Source of the DNA: Burkholderia thailandensis E264
Lineage (GTDB): Bacteria > Pseudomonadota > Gammaproteobacteria > Burkholderiales > Burkholderiaceae
Direction of reading: 5' to 3'
Assembly: GCF_000012365.1 (NCBI RefSeq)
Contig: NC_007651.1
Coordinates: forward strand, 2,480,001-2,544,000
Length of the DNA: 64,000 nt
A program made the position numbers and the translations under genes. Below are positions 28,595-38,854 of the stretch, in pieces. Position 1 is the first letter of the stretch, and each line of letters starts with the position of its first letter. The notes below the pieces were generated by a model. That model worked only from the letters and a program-made list of their open reading frames with translations. It searched no databases and was not told the DNA's origin.

Positions 28595-29731
28595 ATGGCG
28601 AGCGAAACCATCGTCAATCTACTCGACCTCGACGCCGAGGGGCTCGTCGCGTACTGCGGCGGCCTCGGCGAGAAGGCGTTTCGCGCTAAGCAGCTGCAGC
28701 GCTGGATCCATCAATACAATGCAGCCGATTTCGACGGGATGACCGATCTCGCGAAATCGCTGCGCGAGAAGCTGAAGGGGCGCGCCGTGATCGGCACGCC
28801 CGACATCCTGAGCGATCACGTGTCGGCGGACGGCACGCGCAAGTGGCTCATCAACGTCGGCAACGGCAATGCGGTCGAGACGGTGTTCATCCCCGAGGAG
28901 ACGCGCGGCACGCTGTGCGTGTCGTCGCAGGCGGGGTGTGCGGTCAATTGCCGCTTCTGCTCGACCGGCAAGCAAGGTTTTTCCCGCAATCTGTCGACGG
29001 GCGAGATCGTCGGGCAACTGCGGATGGCGGAATTCGCGCTGCGCGCGTCGCTTGGCCGCGCGCCCGGCCCGAACGGCAAGGCCGAGCGGGTGATCACGAA
29101 TGTCGTGATGATGGGCATGGGCGAGCCGCTTCTCAATTACTCGGCGGTCGTGCCCGCGATGCGTCTCATGCTCGACGACAACGCGTACGGCCTGTCGCGC
29201 CGGCGCGTGACGCTGTCGACGTCGGGCGTCGTGCCGATGATGGACCGGCTCGGTGCCGAGCTGCCCGTCGCGCTCGCGGTGTCGCTGCACGCGCCGAACG
29301 ACGCGCTGCGCGACGAACTCGTGCCGCTCAACAAGAAGCATCCGCTGCGCGAACTGATGGCCGCGTGCCAGCGCTATCTGAAGGTCGCGCCGCGTGATTT
29401 CATCACGTTCGAATATTGCATGCTCGACGGCGTCAACGACACCGAAGCGCATGCGCGCGAGCTGCTCGCGCTCACGCGCGACGTGCCGTGCAAATTCAAT
29501 CTGATTCCGTTCAATCCGTTCCCGGAATCGGGGCTCCTGCGCTCGAAGACTGAGCAGATCAAGCGCTTCGCGCAGGTTCTGATCGACGCCGGCGTCGTGA
29601 CGACGATCCGCAAGACGCGCGGCGACGACATCGATGCCGCCTGCGGTCAACTGGCGGGCGCGGTCAAGGACCGCACGCGTCTGGCGGAGCGGACGGGCGC
29701 GACGAAGATTATCGAGGTCCGGGCGGTTTGA
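28595..29731 (+). CDS. rlmN: Dual-specificity RNA m2A methyltransferase RlmN
   Basis: 378 residues. A radical-SAM enzyme that methylates C2 of A2503 in 23S rRNA and A37 in some tRNAs. Iron-sulfur ligands Cys 115, 119 and 122 (CAVNCRFC), [10 protein letters not shown], and the C-terminal catalytic Cys in AACGQL. Length fits the family. It lies 42 bases after ndk and is probably in the same transcript. Confidence 0.97.
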   Translation: MASETIVNLLDLDAEGLVAYCGGLGEKAFRAKQLQRWIHQYNAADFDGMTDLAKSLREKLKGRAVIGTPDILSDHVSADGTRKWLINVGNGNAVETVFIPEETRGTLCVSSQAGCAVNCRFCSTGKQGFSRNLSTGEIVGQLRMAEFALRASLGRAPGPNGKAERVITNVVMMGMGEPLLNYSAVVPAMRLMLDDNAYGLSRRRVTLSTSGVVPMMDRLGAELPVALAVSLHAPNDALRDELVPLNKKHPLRELMAACQRYLKVAPRDFITFEYCMLDGVNDTEAHARELLALTRDVPCKFNLIPFNPFPESGLLRSKTEQIKRFAQVLIDAGVVTTIRKTRGDDIDAACGQLAGAVKDRTRLAERTGATKIIEVRAV

Positions 29732-29878
29732 CGGGGATGCCCGGGCTGGCAGTGAAATACGCGTGAAGCGATCGGGGGCGGCGCACGGCGCCGCGCAGTG
29801 TGTGACAACGGTGGTGTTGCGGGCCCGGCCGGAATTGGCGCGGGCGTGCAGGCAAGAAGAATCGACGCGAGGATGAGG

Positions 29879-30961
29879 ATGAGCGAACCGCAGCCGTCAA
29901 GGAGCCCGGAGACGAACGCAGGCGAGAAACCGGCGGCGGCCGGTGGCGGCATTGCGTCGGTCGCGGCAGTGGGCGCACGGCTCGCGGAGTTGCGTGAGGC
30001 GAAGGGGTGGTCGGTCGATGACGTGTCCGCGCGGCTGAAGGTCGCGGCGCCGAAGCTGCAGGCGCTCGAGGCGGGCGACACGAGCCAGTTGCCGGGCGCG
30101 ACGTTCGCGCTTGGCCTCGTGCGCAGCTACGCAAAGATGCTCGGTGTCGATCCGGAGCCGTTCGCGCAGGCGCTGCGCCGGGAGAAGGGCGTGCCCGAGG
30201 TCGATCTTTCGATGCCTGCGTCGGCCGGCACCGATCTGCCGCGCGGCCGGGTGTCGATCCCGCTGGGCGGTTCGTCGCGCGGCCGGCCGTGGCTGTGGGC
30301 GATCGCGGCGGTCGTCGTCGCGCTCGTCGCGGCGGCGATGTGGCGCACGGGCGGCGAATCGTCGAACTGGCTCGCGCGTTTCAAGTCGAACGGCGCGGGC
30401 GAGGCCGCGTCGGCCGCGCACGCGCAGCAGGGAGGCGTTGCATCCGATCTGCCGGCGAGTGCGGCGGTGTCGGGCACGGTGACGCAGGCTGGCGCGATCG
30501 CGACGCCGCCGGTCGGCGGCGCGTCGGCGGACGAGGCGGCCACGGCGAGCGTGTCGGCCGGGAGCTCGGCGCCCGTCGTCGCGAGCGCGGCGGTCGCGCC
30601 TTTCGCTTCGACGCCGGTTGCCGCCGTGCAACAAGCGCAACCTGCGCAAACGACGCAACCAGCGGCCGCGTCAACGGCCGACGCCGCGAGCGCGGCCGTC
30701 ACGGTCGCGCCTGGCCAGTCGGTCGTTGCGCTGAAGGTCGCGCAGGACTGCTGGTTCAGCGTGCGCGACAAGAACGGCAAGGAGCTGTTCTCGGCCCTCG
30801 TGCGCGCCGGCGAGACGAAGCAGGTCGCGGGCGATGCGCCGCTCAAGATCACGATCGGCAACAAGGCCGGGCTCGAATCGGTCGCTTTCGACGGCAAGCC
30901 CGTTGATCCGGCAAAATACTCGGCGGCTCGGGGCAACGTCGCGCGTTTCGCATTGCCCTGA
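29879..30961 (+). CDS. rodZ: RodZ-like cell-shape protein
   Basis: 360 residues. N-terminal cytoplasmic helix-turn-helix (about 25-95: LAELREAKGWSVDDVSARLKVAAPKLQALE), one membrane helix (about 140-158, WLWAIAAVVVALVAAAMW), a long Ala/Thr/Val-rich periplasmic linker, and a C-terminal DUF4115 beta domain (VALKVAQDCWFSVRDKNGKEL). RodZ links MreB filaments to the wall-synthesis machinery. The start at 29879 (MSEPQPS) is preferred to ATG codons at 29798 and 29873. The position between rlmN and ispG is conserved. Confidence 0.9.
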   Translation: MSEPQPSRSPETNAGEKPAAAGGGIASVAAVGARLAELREAKGWSVDDVSARLKVAAPKLQALEAGDTSQLPGATFALGLVRSYAKMLGVDPEPFAQALRREKGVPEVDLSMPASAGTDLPRGRVSIPLGGSSRGRPWLWAIAAVVVALVAAAMWRTGGESSNWLARFKSNGAGEAASAAHAQQGGVASDLPASAAVSGTVTQAGAIATPPVGGASADEAATASVSAGSSAPVVASAAVAPFASTPVAAVQQAQPAQTTQPAAASTADAASAAVTVAPGQSVVALKVAQDCWFSVRDKNGKELFSALVRAGETKQVAGDAPLKITIGNKAGLESVAFDGKPVDPAKYSAARGNVARFALP

Positions 30962-31051
30962 CGGCAAGCGCCGCGTCCGGCCAGGCGCGGCGCTTTTCCC
31001 TTTCGCGCGCCGCCGGGCAGGCGGCGCGTTTGGCGTAAATTGGATCTATCG

Positions 31052-32356
31052 ATGCAATCCGAAGCTCAATCCCCACGCAGCAGTCAGATTTGTTCAACCG
31101 AGCCGGTGTTCGGCGGGCATGCGCCGCGACGCATGTCGCATGCGGTCGACGTCCGCTGGGGCGGCACGCTCGTGACGATCGGCGGCGCGGCGCCCGTGCG
31201 CGTGCAGTCGATGACGAACACCGACACGGCCGACGCGATCGGCACGGCGATCCAGGTGAAGGAACTCGCAAACGCGGGCTCCGAGCTCGTGCGCATCACC
31301 GTGAACACGCCCGAGGCCGCCGCCGCCGTTCCGGCGATTCGCGAGCAGCTCGACCGGATGGGCGTGTCGGTGCCGCTCGTCGGCGATTTCCACTACAACG
31401 GCCACCTGCTGCTGCGTGACTACCCGGGCTGCGCGGAGGCGCTGTCGAAGTACCGGATCAACCCGGGCAACGTCGGCCAGGGCGCGAAGCGCGATTCGCA
31501 GTTCGCGCAGATGATCGAAGCCGCGATCAAGTACGACAAGCCGGTGCGGATCGGCGTGAACTGGGGCAGCCTCGATCAGGATCTGCTCGCGCGAATGATG
31601 GACGAGAACGGCGCGCGCGCCGAGCCGTGGGAAGCGCAGAGCGTGATGTACGAGGCGCTGATCCAGTCGGCGATCGGCTCTGCCGAGCGCGCGGTCGAAC
31701 TGGGTCTCGGCCGCGACAAGATCGTGCTGTCGTGCAAGGTGAGCGGCGTGCAGGACTTGATCGCCGTGTACCGCGAGTTGTCGCGCCGCTGCGGTTTCGC
31801 ACTGCACCTCGGTCTGACCGAGGCGGGCATGGGTTCGAAGGGTATCGTCGCGTCGACGGCCGCGATCGGCGTGCTGCTGCAGGAAGGCATCGGCGACACG
31901 ATCCGCATCTCGCTCACGCCGGAGCCGGGCGCGTCGCGTACGGGCGAAGTGGTGGTCGGGCAGGAAATCCTGCAGACGATGGGGCTGCGCTCGTTCGCGC
32001 CGATGGTCGTCGCATGCCCGGGGTGCGGGCGCACGACGAGCACGCTGTTCCAGGAGCTCGCGCTGCAGATCCAGACGTACCTGCGCGAGCAGATGCCCGC
32101 GTGGCGCAAGGAATATCCGGGCGTCGAGAAGATGAACGTCGCGGTGATGGGCTGCATCGTCAACGGCCCGGGCGAGTCGAAGCACGCGAACATCGGCATC
32201 AGCCTGCCGGGCTCGGGCGAGAATCCGGCCGCGCCCGTGTTCGTCGACGGCGAAAAAGTGAAGACGCTGCGCGGCGAGCGCATCGCGGAAGAATTCCAGC
32301 AGATCGTGAGCGACTACGTCGCGCGCACCTACGGCCGCGCCGCGGTCCAGAATTAA
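31052..32356 (+). CDS. ispG: HMBPP synthase IspG (GcpE)
   Basis: 434 residues. Converts methylerythritol cyclodiphosphate to HMBPP in the MEP isoprenoid pathway with flavodoxin. [4Fe-4S] ligands Cys 322, 325 and 368, with Glu 375 as the fourth ([16 protein letters not shown]). N-terminal TIM barrel includes [18 protein letters not shown] and [10 protein letters not shown]. Longer than the E. coli enzyme (372) because of a betaproteobacterial insertion around 130-170. The ATG at 31052 is chosen over a TTG at 31040. Confidence 0.97.
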   Translation: MQSEAQSPRSSQICSTEPVFGGHAPRRMSHAVDVRWGGTLVTIGGAAPVRVQSMTNTDTADAIGTAIQVKELANAGSELVRITVNTPEAAAAVPAIREQLDRMGVSVPLVGDFHYNGHLLLRDYPGCAEALSKYRINPGNVGQGAKRDSQFAQMIEAAIKYDKPVRIGVNWGSLDQDLLARMMDENGARAEPWEAQSVMYEALIQSAIGSAERAVELGLGRDKIVLSCKVSGVQDLIAVYRELSRRCGFALHLGLTEAGMGSKGIVASTAAIGVLLQEGIGDTIRISLTPEPGASRTGEVVVGQEILQTMGLRSFAPMVVACPGCGRTTSTLFQELALQIQTYLREQMPAWRKEYPGVEKMNVAVMGCIVNGPGESKHANIGISLPGSGENPAAPVFVDGEKVKTLRGERIAEEFQQIVSDYVARTYGRAAVQN

Positions 32357-32374
32357 TTCGTCCACCGTATTCAG

Positions 32375-33715
32375 ATGACAGAACAAAAGCGAAAGCTCGA
32401 GAAGCTGACGGGCGTGAAGGGCATGAACGACATCCTCCCGCAGGATGCCGGCTTGTGGGAATTCTTCGAAGCGACGGTGAAGTCGCTGTTGCGCGCATAC
32501 GGCTATCAGAATATCCGCACGCCGATCGTCGAGCACACGCCGCTCTTTACGCGCGGCATCGGCGAAGTGACCGACATCGTCGAAAAGGAAATGTACAGCT
32601 TTGTCGACGCGCTCAACGGCGAGAACCTGACGCTGCGTCCCGAGAACACCGCGGCCGTCGTGCGCGCGGCGATCGAGCACAACATGCTGTACGACGGTCC
32701 GAAGCGACTGTGGTACATCGGGCCGATGTTCCGTCACGAGCGCCCGCAGCGCGGCCGCTATCGCCAGTTCCATCAGGTCGGCGTCGAGGCGCTCGGCTTC
32801 GCGGGCCCGGACGCGGACGCGGAAATCGTCATGATGTGCCAGCGCCTGTGGGAGGATCTCGGCCTCACCGGCATCAAGCTGGAGATCAACTCGCTCGGTC
32901 TCGCCGAGGAGCGCGCCGCGCACCGCGTCGAGCTCATCAAGTATCTCGAGCAGCATGCGGACAAGCTCGACGACGACGCGCAGCGCCGCCTCTACACGAA
33001 TCCGCTGCGTGTGCTCGACACGAAGAACCCCGCGCTGCAGGAGATCGTGCGGAACGCGCCGAAACTGATCGACTTCCTCGGCGACGTGTCGCGCGCGCAC
33101 TTCGAAGGGCTGCAACGGCTGCTGAAGGCGAACAACGTGCCGTTCACGATCAATCCGCGCCTCGTGCGCGGGCTCGATTATTACAACCTGACCGTGTTCG
33201 AGTGGGTGACCGACAAGCTCGGCGCGCAAGGCACGGTCGCCGCGGGCGGCCGCTACGATCCGCTGATCGAGCAACTGGGCGGCAAGCCGACCGCCGCGTG
33301 CGGCTGGGCGATGGGCATCGAGCGCATCCTTGAGCTTCTGAAGGAAGAGCATCTCGTGCCGGAGCAGGAAGGCGTCGACGTGTACGTCGTCCACCAGGGC
33401 GACGCCGCGCGCGAGCAGGCGTTCATCGTCGCCGAGCGTCTGCGCGACACGGGCCTCGACGTGATCCTGCATTGCAGCGCGGACGGCGCGGGCGCGAGCT
33501 TCAAGTCGCAGATGAAGCGCGCGGACGCGAGCGGTGCGGCGTTCGCGGTGATCTTCGGCGAAGACGAGGTCACAAACGGCACGGCGAGCGTGAAGCCGCT
33601 GCGCGGCACGGGCGACGACGGCGAAAAGAGCGTTCAGCAGTCCGTGCCGGTCGAGAGCTTGACCGAATTTCTAATCAATGCGATGGTTGCAACCGCCGAA
33701 GACGGCGACGACTGA
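32375..33715 (+). CDS. hisS: Histidyl-tRNA synthetase
   Basis: 446 residues, class II synthetase. Class II motifs: motif 2 [23 protein letters not shown] (about 112-134), the histidine motifs [15 protein letters not shown] and [15 protein letters not shown], motif 3 [14 protein letters not shown]-terminal anticodon-binding domain from about 330. It lies 18 bases after ispG. Confidence 0.98.
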   Translation: MTEQKRKLEKLTGVKGMNDILPQDAGLWEFFEATVKSLLRAYGYQNIRTPIVEHTPLFTRGIGEVTDIVEKEMYSFVDALNGENLTLRPENTAAVVRAAIEHNMLYDGPKRLWYIGPMFRHERPQRGRYRQFHQVGVEALGFAGPDADAEIVMMCQRLWEDLGLTGIKLEINSLGLAEERAAHRVELIKYLEQHADKLDDDAQRRLYTNPLRVLDTKNPALQEIVRNAPKLIDFLGDVSRAHFEGLQRLLKANNVPFTINPRLVRGLDYYNLTVFEWVTDKLGAQGTVAAGGRYDPLIEQLGGKPTAACGWAMGIERILELLKEEHLVPEQEGVDVYVVHQGDAAREQAFIVAERLRDTGLDVILHCSADGAGASFKSQMKRADASGAAFAVIFGEDEVTNGTASVKPLRGTGDDGEKSVQQSVPVESLTEFLINAMVATAEDGDD

Positions 33716-33768
33716 TCGCGGCGCATCCGCTCGACAAAGAAGCGTGTACAGGAAGGAATCGCTAGGCG

Positions 33769-34398
33769 ATGAGTTATCACGACGAACAAGAATCGATTGA
33801 AAACCTGAAGGCGTGGTGGGCCCGGTGGGGCAATCTGACGACCTGGATCGCGATCGCCGTCCTCGCCGCCGCGGCAGCCTGGAACGGCTGGAACTACTGG
33901 CAGCGGCGTCAGGCGACGCAGGCGGCCGTGCTCTACGAGCAGGTGCAGTTGGCCGTCCAGTCGAACGACAAGGTGAAGGTCTCGCGCATCGCGTCCGACA
34001 TGGAAGACAAGTTCGGCAGCACCGCCTATGCGCAGATGACGGCGCTCGAGGCGGCGAAGGCGCTCTATGGCGCGGGCGACGCGGCAGGCGCGAAGGCGCA
34101 GTTGCAGTGGACTGTCGATCACGCGAAGGACGACGAGTACAAGCAGATCGCGAAGCTTCGCCTTGCGTCGCTGCTGCTCGACGAGAAGGCGTACGATGCG
34201 GGTCTTGCGCTGTTGTCGGGCACGCCGCCCGAAGCGTTCAAGGGCGCCGTCGCCGATCGCCGCGGCGATCTGCTCGCCGCGCAGGGCAAGAATGACGAGG
34301 CGAAAGCAGCGTACACGCTCGCGCTCGACGCGCTGCCGAAGGACGATGCATCCGCGCGCCAACTCGTGCAGTTCAAGCTGGACGCGCTCGGCGGCTGA
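33769..34398 (+). CDS. yfgM: YfgM family protein, SecYEG/PpiD-associated TPR protein
   Basis: 209 residues. Short cytosolic N-terminus MSYHDEQESIENLKAWWARWGN, one membrane helix (about 25-45), then periplasmic TPR-like repeats (LYEQVQLAVQSNDKVKVSRIAS, AKLRLASLLLDEKAYDAGL). In E. coli YfgM associates with SecYEG and PpiD and helps hand over secreted proteins. The hisS-yfgM-bamB order is the same here. Confidence 0.92.
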   Translation: MSYHDEQESIENLKAWWARWGNLTTWIAIAVLAAAAAWNGWNYWQRRQATQAAVLYEQVQLAVQSNDKVKVSRIASDMEDKFGSTAYAQMTALEAAKALYGAGDAAGAKAQLQWTVDHAKDDEYKQIAKLRLASLLLDEKAYDAGLALLSGTPPEAFKGAVADRRGDLLAAQGKNDEAKAAYTLALDALPKDDASARQLVQFKLDALGG

Positions 34399-34442
34399 GC
34401 GCCCACGCTTTCGTTTTACAACTTAACTTTGCTTCGCTATCG

Positions 34443-35588
34443 ATGAATCTGCTGAAACGTTACGCTGCACCCGTTGCCTGCGCGGCGGCCGTCCTGGTTC
34501 TCGCGGCCTGTTCGTCAACGAAGGACGCGCGCCGCGTGCCGACGCCGCTCACCGAGTTCAAACCCGTGCTCGACGTGCAGCAAGTGTGGAAGGCGAGCGT
34601 CGGCAAGGGCGGCCGCTACTCGTTCTCGCCCGTCGCGGTGGGCGACGCCGTGTATGTCGCCGGCGCGAACGGTTCGGTCGAGAAGATCGACGCGAAGACG
34701 GGCCAGGAAGTCTGGCGCACGAAGATCGGCTCCGATCTGTCGGCGGGCGTCGGCAGCGACGGCAACCTGACCGCGGTCGGCGCGCTGAAGGGCGGCGTGT
34801 TCGTACTCGGCCCGGACGGCAAGCAGCTGTGGAAGACCGCGGTGCAAGGCGAGATTTTCTCGCCGCCGCTCGTCGGCAACGGCCTCGTGATCGTGCGCAC
34901 GATTGACGGCCGGGTGATCGCGTTCGCCGCGCAGACGGGCGAGCAGAAGTGGACTTACCGCAACCGCGCGGTGCCGCTCAATCTGCGCGTGTCGGCCGGC
35001 ATGACGTTCGCGGGCGACGCCGCGGTGCTCGCGGGCTTCCCGGGCGGCGGCCTCGTCGCGCTGAACCTGCAGACGGGCGAGCCGTTCTGGCAGACGCCCG
35101 TGTCGTTCCCGAAGGGCGTGACCGAAGTCGAGCGGATCAACGACGTAACGGGCGCGCCGACGCTCGTCGGCGCCGAGACGTGCGCAGTGACGTTCCAGGG
35201 CCAGCTCGGCTGCTTCGATGCGAACTCGGGCCGTCCGCTGTGGGAGAAAGCGTTTTCTAGCCGCAGCGGCGTCGCACAGGACGATGCGGTTGTCGTGGGC
35301 GGCGACGACTGGTCGGTCGTGTCGGCTTACGACGTCGCGACGGGCAAGGAGCTTTGGCGCAACGACAAGCTGAAGAGCCGCGACGTCGGCGTGCCGTACC
35401 TGCTCGGCCGCGCGGTCGTGCTCGGCGATTACAAGGGCTTCGTGCACTTCCTGTCGCGCGACGATGGCGCGTTCGTCGCCCGGATGAAGACGGACGGCAG
35501 CGCGATCGCCGCGGCGCCCGTGCTCGCCGGCAACACGCTCGTCGTGCTGACGCAGGACGGCGGCGTGTACGGTTTCCGTCCGCGCTAA
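34443..35588 (+). CDS. bamB: Outer-membrane assembly lipoprotein BamB
   Basis: 381 residues. Lipobox LAAC with lipidated Cys 23, then an eight-bladed PQQ-type beta-propeller; repeated blade signature words such as KIDAKTGQEVWRTKIG, AFAAQTGEQKWTYR and NLQTGEPFWQTPV recur every 40-45 residues. It is a subunit of the BAM complex that folds outer-membrane proteins. It is followed by a terminator-like hairpin, probably ending the ndk-bamB series. Confidence 0.96.
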   Translation: MNLLKRYAAPVACAAAVLVLAACSSTKDARRVPTPLTEFKPVLDVQQVWKASVGKGGRYSFSPVAVGDAVYVAGANGSVEKIDAKTGQEVWRTKIGSDLSAGVGSDGNLTAVGALKGGVFVLGPDGKQLWKTAVQGEIFSPPLVGNGLVIVRTIDGRVIAFAAQTGEQKWTYRNRAVPLNLRVSAGMTFAGDAAVLAGFPGGGLVALNLQTGEPFWQTPVSFPKGVTEVERINDVTGAPTLVGAETCAVTFQGQLGCFDANSGRPLWEKAFSSRSGVAQDDAVVVGGDDWSVVSAYDVATGKELWRNDKLKSRDVGVPYLLGRAVVLGDYKGFVHFLSRDDGAFVARMKTDGSAIAAAPVLAGNTLVVLTQDGGVYGFRPR

Positions 35589-35602
35589 GCGCGCGGCGTT
35601 TT

Positions 35603-35643
35603 CGCGCGGCCGTGCGCTTCGCCGGCCGCGCGTCGCATTTTTT
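35603..35643 (+). terminator. Terminator-like hairpin after bamB
   Basis: 9-bp perfect GC stem (35603-35611 with 35624-35632), 12-base loop, then a six-T run five bases downstream. Located 15 bases after the bamB stop. Confidence 0.55.
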
Positions 35644-35862
35644 GCGCGTGCGCTTGGCGTCGGCCGGGCGGGCGCGGTCCGGCGGCTCGGCATTGCCCGA
35701 TCGGCGGGCAGCCGGGAGCGAATCAAAAAAATGAGCGGCGCGACACGTATGCCGCCGCCTGCGCGCCGACGAGGCGCGAATTCGTGCTAATTTCCATCAA
35801 GCGCAGCCGCCTGCGGCATGCGGGCTCACCGCCGCTGCGTTTCACGTAGACGACATCATCAG

Positions 35863-37200
35863 ATGAAACCGGTCATTGCCCTCGTTGGGCGCCCCAATGT
35901 GGGGAAATCCACGCTGTTCAACCGGCTCACGCGTTCGCGCGATGCGCTGGTCGCCGATCTGCCCGGCCTCACGCGCGATCGCCATTACGGCGAGGGGCGG
36001 GTCGGCGCGCGGCCATACCTCGTCGTCGACACGGGCGGCTTCGAGCCCGTCGCGAAAGACGGCATCCTGCACGAGATGGCGCGGCAGACGCGTCAGGCGG
36101 TCGAGGAAGCGGATGTCGTCGTGTTCATCGTCGACGGCCGCAACGGCCTCGCGCCGCAGGACAAGTCGATTGCCGATTACCTGCGCAAGACCGGCCGGCC
36201 GATCTTCCTCGTCGTCAACAAGGCCGAGGGGATGAAATACACGGCGGTCGCGTCGGATTTCTACGAGCTCGGCCTCGGTGACCCGCGCGCGATCTCGGCC
36301 GCGCACGGCGACGGCGTGACCGACATGATCAACGAGGCGCTCGAAGTCGCGTACGCGGGCCAGCCTGAGGAGAGCGAGGAAGACGCCGCCGCGCGCGGCA
36401 TCAAGATCGCGATCGTCGGCCGGCCGAACGTCGGCAAGTCGACGCTCGTCAACACGCTGATCGGCGAAGACCGCGTGATCGCATTCGACATGCCGGGCAC
36501 GACGCGCGATTCGATCTACGTCGATTTCGAGCGCAACGGCAAGCAGTACACGCTGATCGACACGGCGGGCCTGCGCCGTCGCGGCAAGGTGTTCGAGGCG
36601 ATCGAGAAGTTCTCGGTCGTGAAGACGCTGCAGTCGATCTCCGACGCGAACGTCGTCATTCTGCTGCTCGATGCGCAGCAGGACATCTCCGATCAGGACG
36701 CGCACATCGCGGGCTTCGTCGTCGAGCAGGGGCGCGCGCTCGTGGTCGGCGTGAACAAGTGGGACGGCCTCGACCCGCACGTGCGCGAGCGCACGAAGGC
36801 GGATCTCGCGCGCAAGCTGAAATTCCTCGAGTTCGCGAAGTTCCACTTCATTTCCGCAGCGGAGAAGACGGGCATCGGAGCGCTGATGCGCTCGGTGGAC
36901 GACGCTTACGCTGCCGCGATGAAGAAGCTGCCGACGCCGAAGCTCACGCGCGCGCTGATCGACGCGGTCGAGTTCCAGCAGCCGCGCCGCCGCGGCCCCG
37001 TGCGGCCGAAGCTGCGCTATGCGCACCAGGGCGGACAGAACCCGCCCATCATCGTGATCCACGGCAACGCGCTCGACGCCGTGACGGAAACGTACAAGCG
37101 CTATCTGGAGAACCGCTTCCGAGAAACTTTCTCGCTGACTGGCACTCCATTGCGCATAGAGTTCCGCTCGTCGACGAACCCTTACGCCGATAAGGACTGA
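35863..37200 (+). CDS. der: Ribosome-associated double GTPase Der (EngA)
   Basis: 445 residues with two tandem TRAFAC GTPase domains, needed for 50S maturation. G1 motifs GRPNVGKS at 9-16 and again at 186-193; DTGGF and DTAGL G3 motifs; NKAEG and NKWDG G4 motifs; C-terminal KH-like domain from about 355. The ATG at 35863 follows the family N-terminus [14 protein letters not shown]; an in-frame ATG at 35818 would add 15 Arg/His-rich residues and has no support. Confidence 0.97.
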
Positions 37201-37334
37201 GCGGCGAGCGCCGCGTCGGCCGGACGGCGGAGCCGGGCGGGGTGGACAAAATCGGCTATAGTGTAGCGATTGGCGGCGGATCTCTTTTTCTTCGCCCCAA
37301 TCTAGATCAACCTGCAAAAAAGATGGAGTACGCC

Positions 37335-37574
37335 ATGAGCAACAAAGGGCAATTGTTACAAGACCCGTTTTTGAACGCACTGCGTAAAGAGCACGTGCCG
37401 GTTTCGATCTATCTCGTGAACGGCATCAAGCTCCAAGGGAACATCGAATCGTTCGACCAGTACGTCGTGTTGCTCCGGAACACGGTTACCCAGATGGTTT
37501 ACAAGCACGCCATTTCGACGGTCGTGCCGGCGCGTCCGGTGAACTTCCACCCGGATGCGGAAGCAGCGTCCTAA
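37335..37574 (+). CDS. hfq: RNA chaperone Hfq
   Basis: 79 residues. Hexameric Sm-like chaperone that pairs small RNAs with mRNAs. Sm1 and Sm2 motifs: [33 protein letters not shown] and the signature [16 protein letters not shown]. The C-terminal tail is very short, as usual in betaproteobacteria. The start MSNKGQ at 37335 has GGAG upstream; a longer in-frame reading from 37242 is not supported. Confidence 0.98.
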
Positions 37575-37583
37575 CCCATTGCC

Positions 37584-37624
37584 GCGGCTGGCACGCGTCG
37601 CCGTCGGCAGCCGATGCCAGCCGC
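37584..37624 (+). other. Hairpin between hfq and hflX
   Basis: A 10-bp perfect stem (37584-37593 with 37615-37624) with a 21-base loop, ending 6 bases before the hflX TTG. A weak CTTAT follows, not a true U-run. It could be an attenuator, an RNA-processing site, or a structure that controls hflX translation. Confidence 0.5.
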
Positions 37625-37630
37625 CTTATC

Positions 37631-38809
37631 TTGACGTCCGATAATTTGATCAACGCAGCGTTAGTCGGCATCGATTTCGGCAAGACCGATTTCGAAGCCA
37701 GTCTCGAAGAACTCAGCCTGCTCGCCTCCAGCGCGGGCGCCCATCCCGCCGTCACGCTGACGGGCCGCCGCTCCAGTCCCGACGCCGCACTGTTCGTCGG
37801 CAGCGGCAAAGCCGAGGAACTGCGGCTTGCCTGTGAAGCGAACGACGTCGAAATCGTCATCTTCAATCACGCGCTCGCGCCCGCCCAGCAACGCAATCTG
37901 GAGCGGGTGCTTAATCGGCGTGTCGTCGATCGCACGAGCCTGATTCTCGACATCTTCGCGCAACGCGCGCGCAGCCACGAAGGCAAGCTGCAGGTCGAGC
38001 TCGCGCAGCTGCAATACCTCGCGACCCGCCTGATTCGGGCCTGGACTCACCTCGAACGGCAAAAGGGCGGTATCGGCCTGCGCGGCCCCGGCGAAACGCA
38101 GCTCGAAACCGATCGCCGGCTGATCGGCGAGCGCATCAAGATGCTGAAGTCGCGGCTCGACAAGCTGCGCCGCCAGCATCACACGCAGCGCCGGCAGCGC
38201 GCACGCAGCGGCACGATGTCGGTGTCGCTCGTCGGCTACACGAACGCGGGCAAATCGACGCTCTTCAATGCGCTGACGAAAGCGCAGGCGTACGCGGCCG
38301 ACCAGTTGTTCGCGACGCTCGACACGACGTCGCGACGCGTGTATCTCGGCGACGAGGTCGGGCAGATCGTCGTGTCCGATACCGTCGGCTTCATTCGCGA
38401 GCTGCCGCACCAACTCGTCGCGGCGTTTCGCGCGACGCTCGAGGAGACGATCCACGCGGATCTGCTGCTGCACGTCGTCGACGCGTCGAGCGCGGTGCGG
38501 CTCGAGCAAATCGAGCAGGTCAACGATGTGCTGCGCGAAATCGGGGCGGACTCGATCCGTCAAATTCTCGTGTTCAACAAGATCGATGCGGTGCCCGAGC
38601 TCGCGGCCCGAGGCGGCGCGGTCGAGCGGGACGAGTATGGTAATATTTCGCGCGTCTTTTTGAGCGCGCGCACGGGCCAGGGTCTGGATTCGCTGCGTGC
38701 CGCCATCGCCGAAATCGCTACCGCGGAACATCTTGTCGGCGCCGGGCCGCTTGTCGACGCGCCGGCGCAACCACACGAAGACCACCCGGTTTCCGAACAC
38801 GGGCGCTGA
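37631..38809 (+). CDS. hflX: Ribosome-splitting GTPase HflX
   Basis: 392 residues. N-terminal HflX domain (ASLEELSLLASSAGAHP, VGSGKAEELRLACEAND), coiled linker KGGIGLRGPGETQLETDRR, and a GTPase domain with G1 GYTNAGKS at 202-209, G3 DTVGF, G4 NKID. HflX rescues stalled 70S ribosomes. No ATG is available; the frame begins with TTG at 37631 (another TTG at 37646), and no clear ribosome-binding site is seen. The hairpin at 37584-37624 lies right upstream. Confidence 0.93.
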   Translation: MTSDNLINAALVGIDFGKTDFEASLEELSLLASSAGAHPAVTLTGRRSSPDAALFVGSGKAEELRLACEANDVEIVIFNHALAPAQQRNLERVLNRRVVDRTSLILDIFAQRARSHEGKLQVELAQLQYLATRLIRAWTHLERQKGGIGLRGPGETQLETDRRLIGERIKMLKSRLDKLRRQHHTQRRQRARSGTMSVSLVGYTNAGKSTLFNALTKAQAYAADQLFATLDTTSRRVYLGDEVGQIVVSDTVGFIRELPHQLVAAFRATLEETIHADLLLHVVDASSAVRLEQIEQVNDVLREIGADSIRQILVFNKIDAVPELAARGGAVERDEYGNISRVFLSARTGQGLDSLRAAIAEIATAEHLVGAGPLVDAPAQPHEDHPVSEHGR

Positions 38810-38854
38810 CGGCTGCGGCCGATCAAGTTGCTCCAATCTGGTGAACAAACACAG

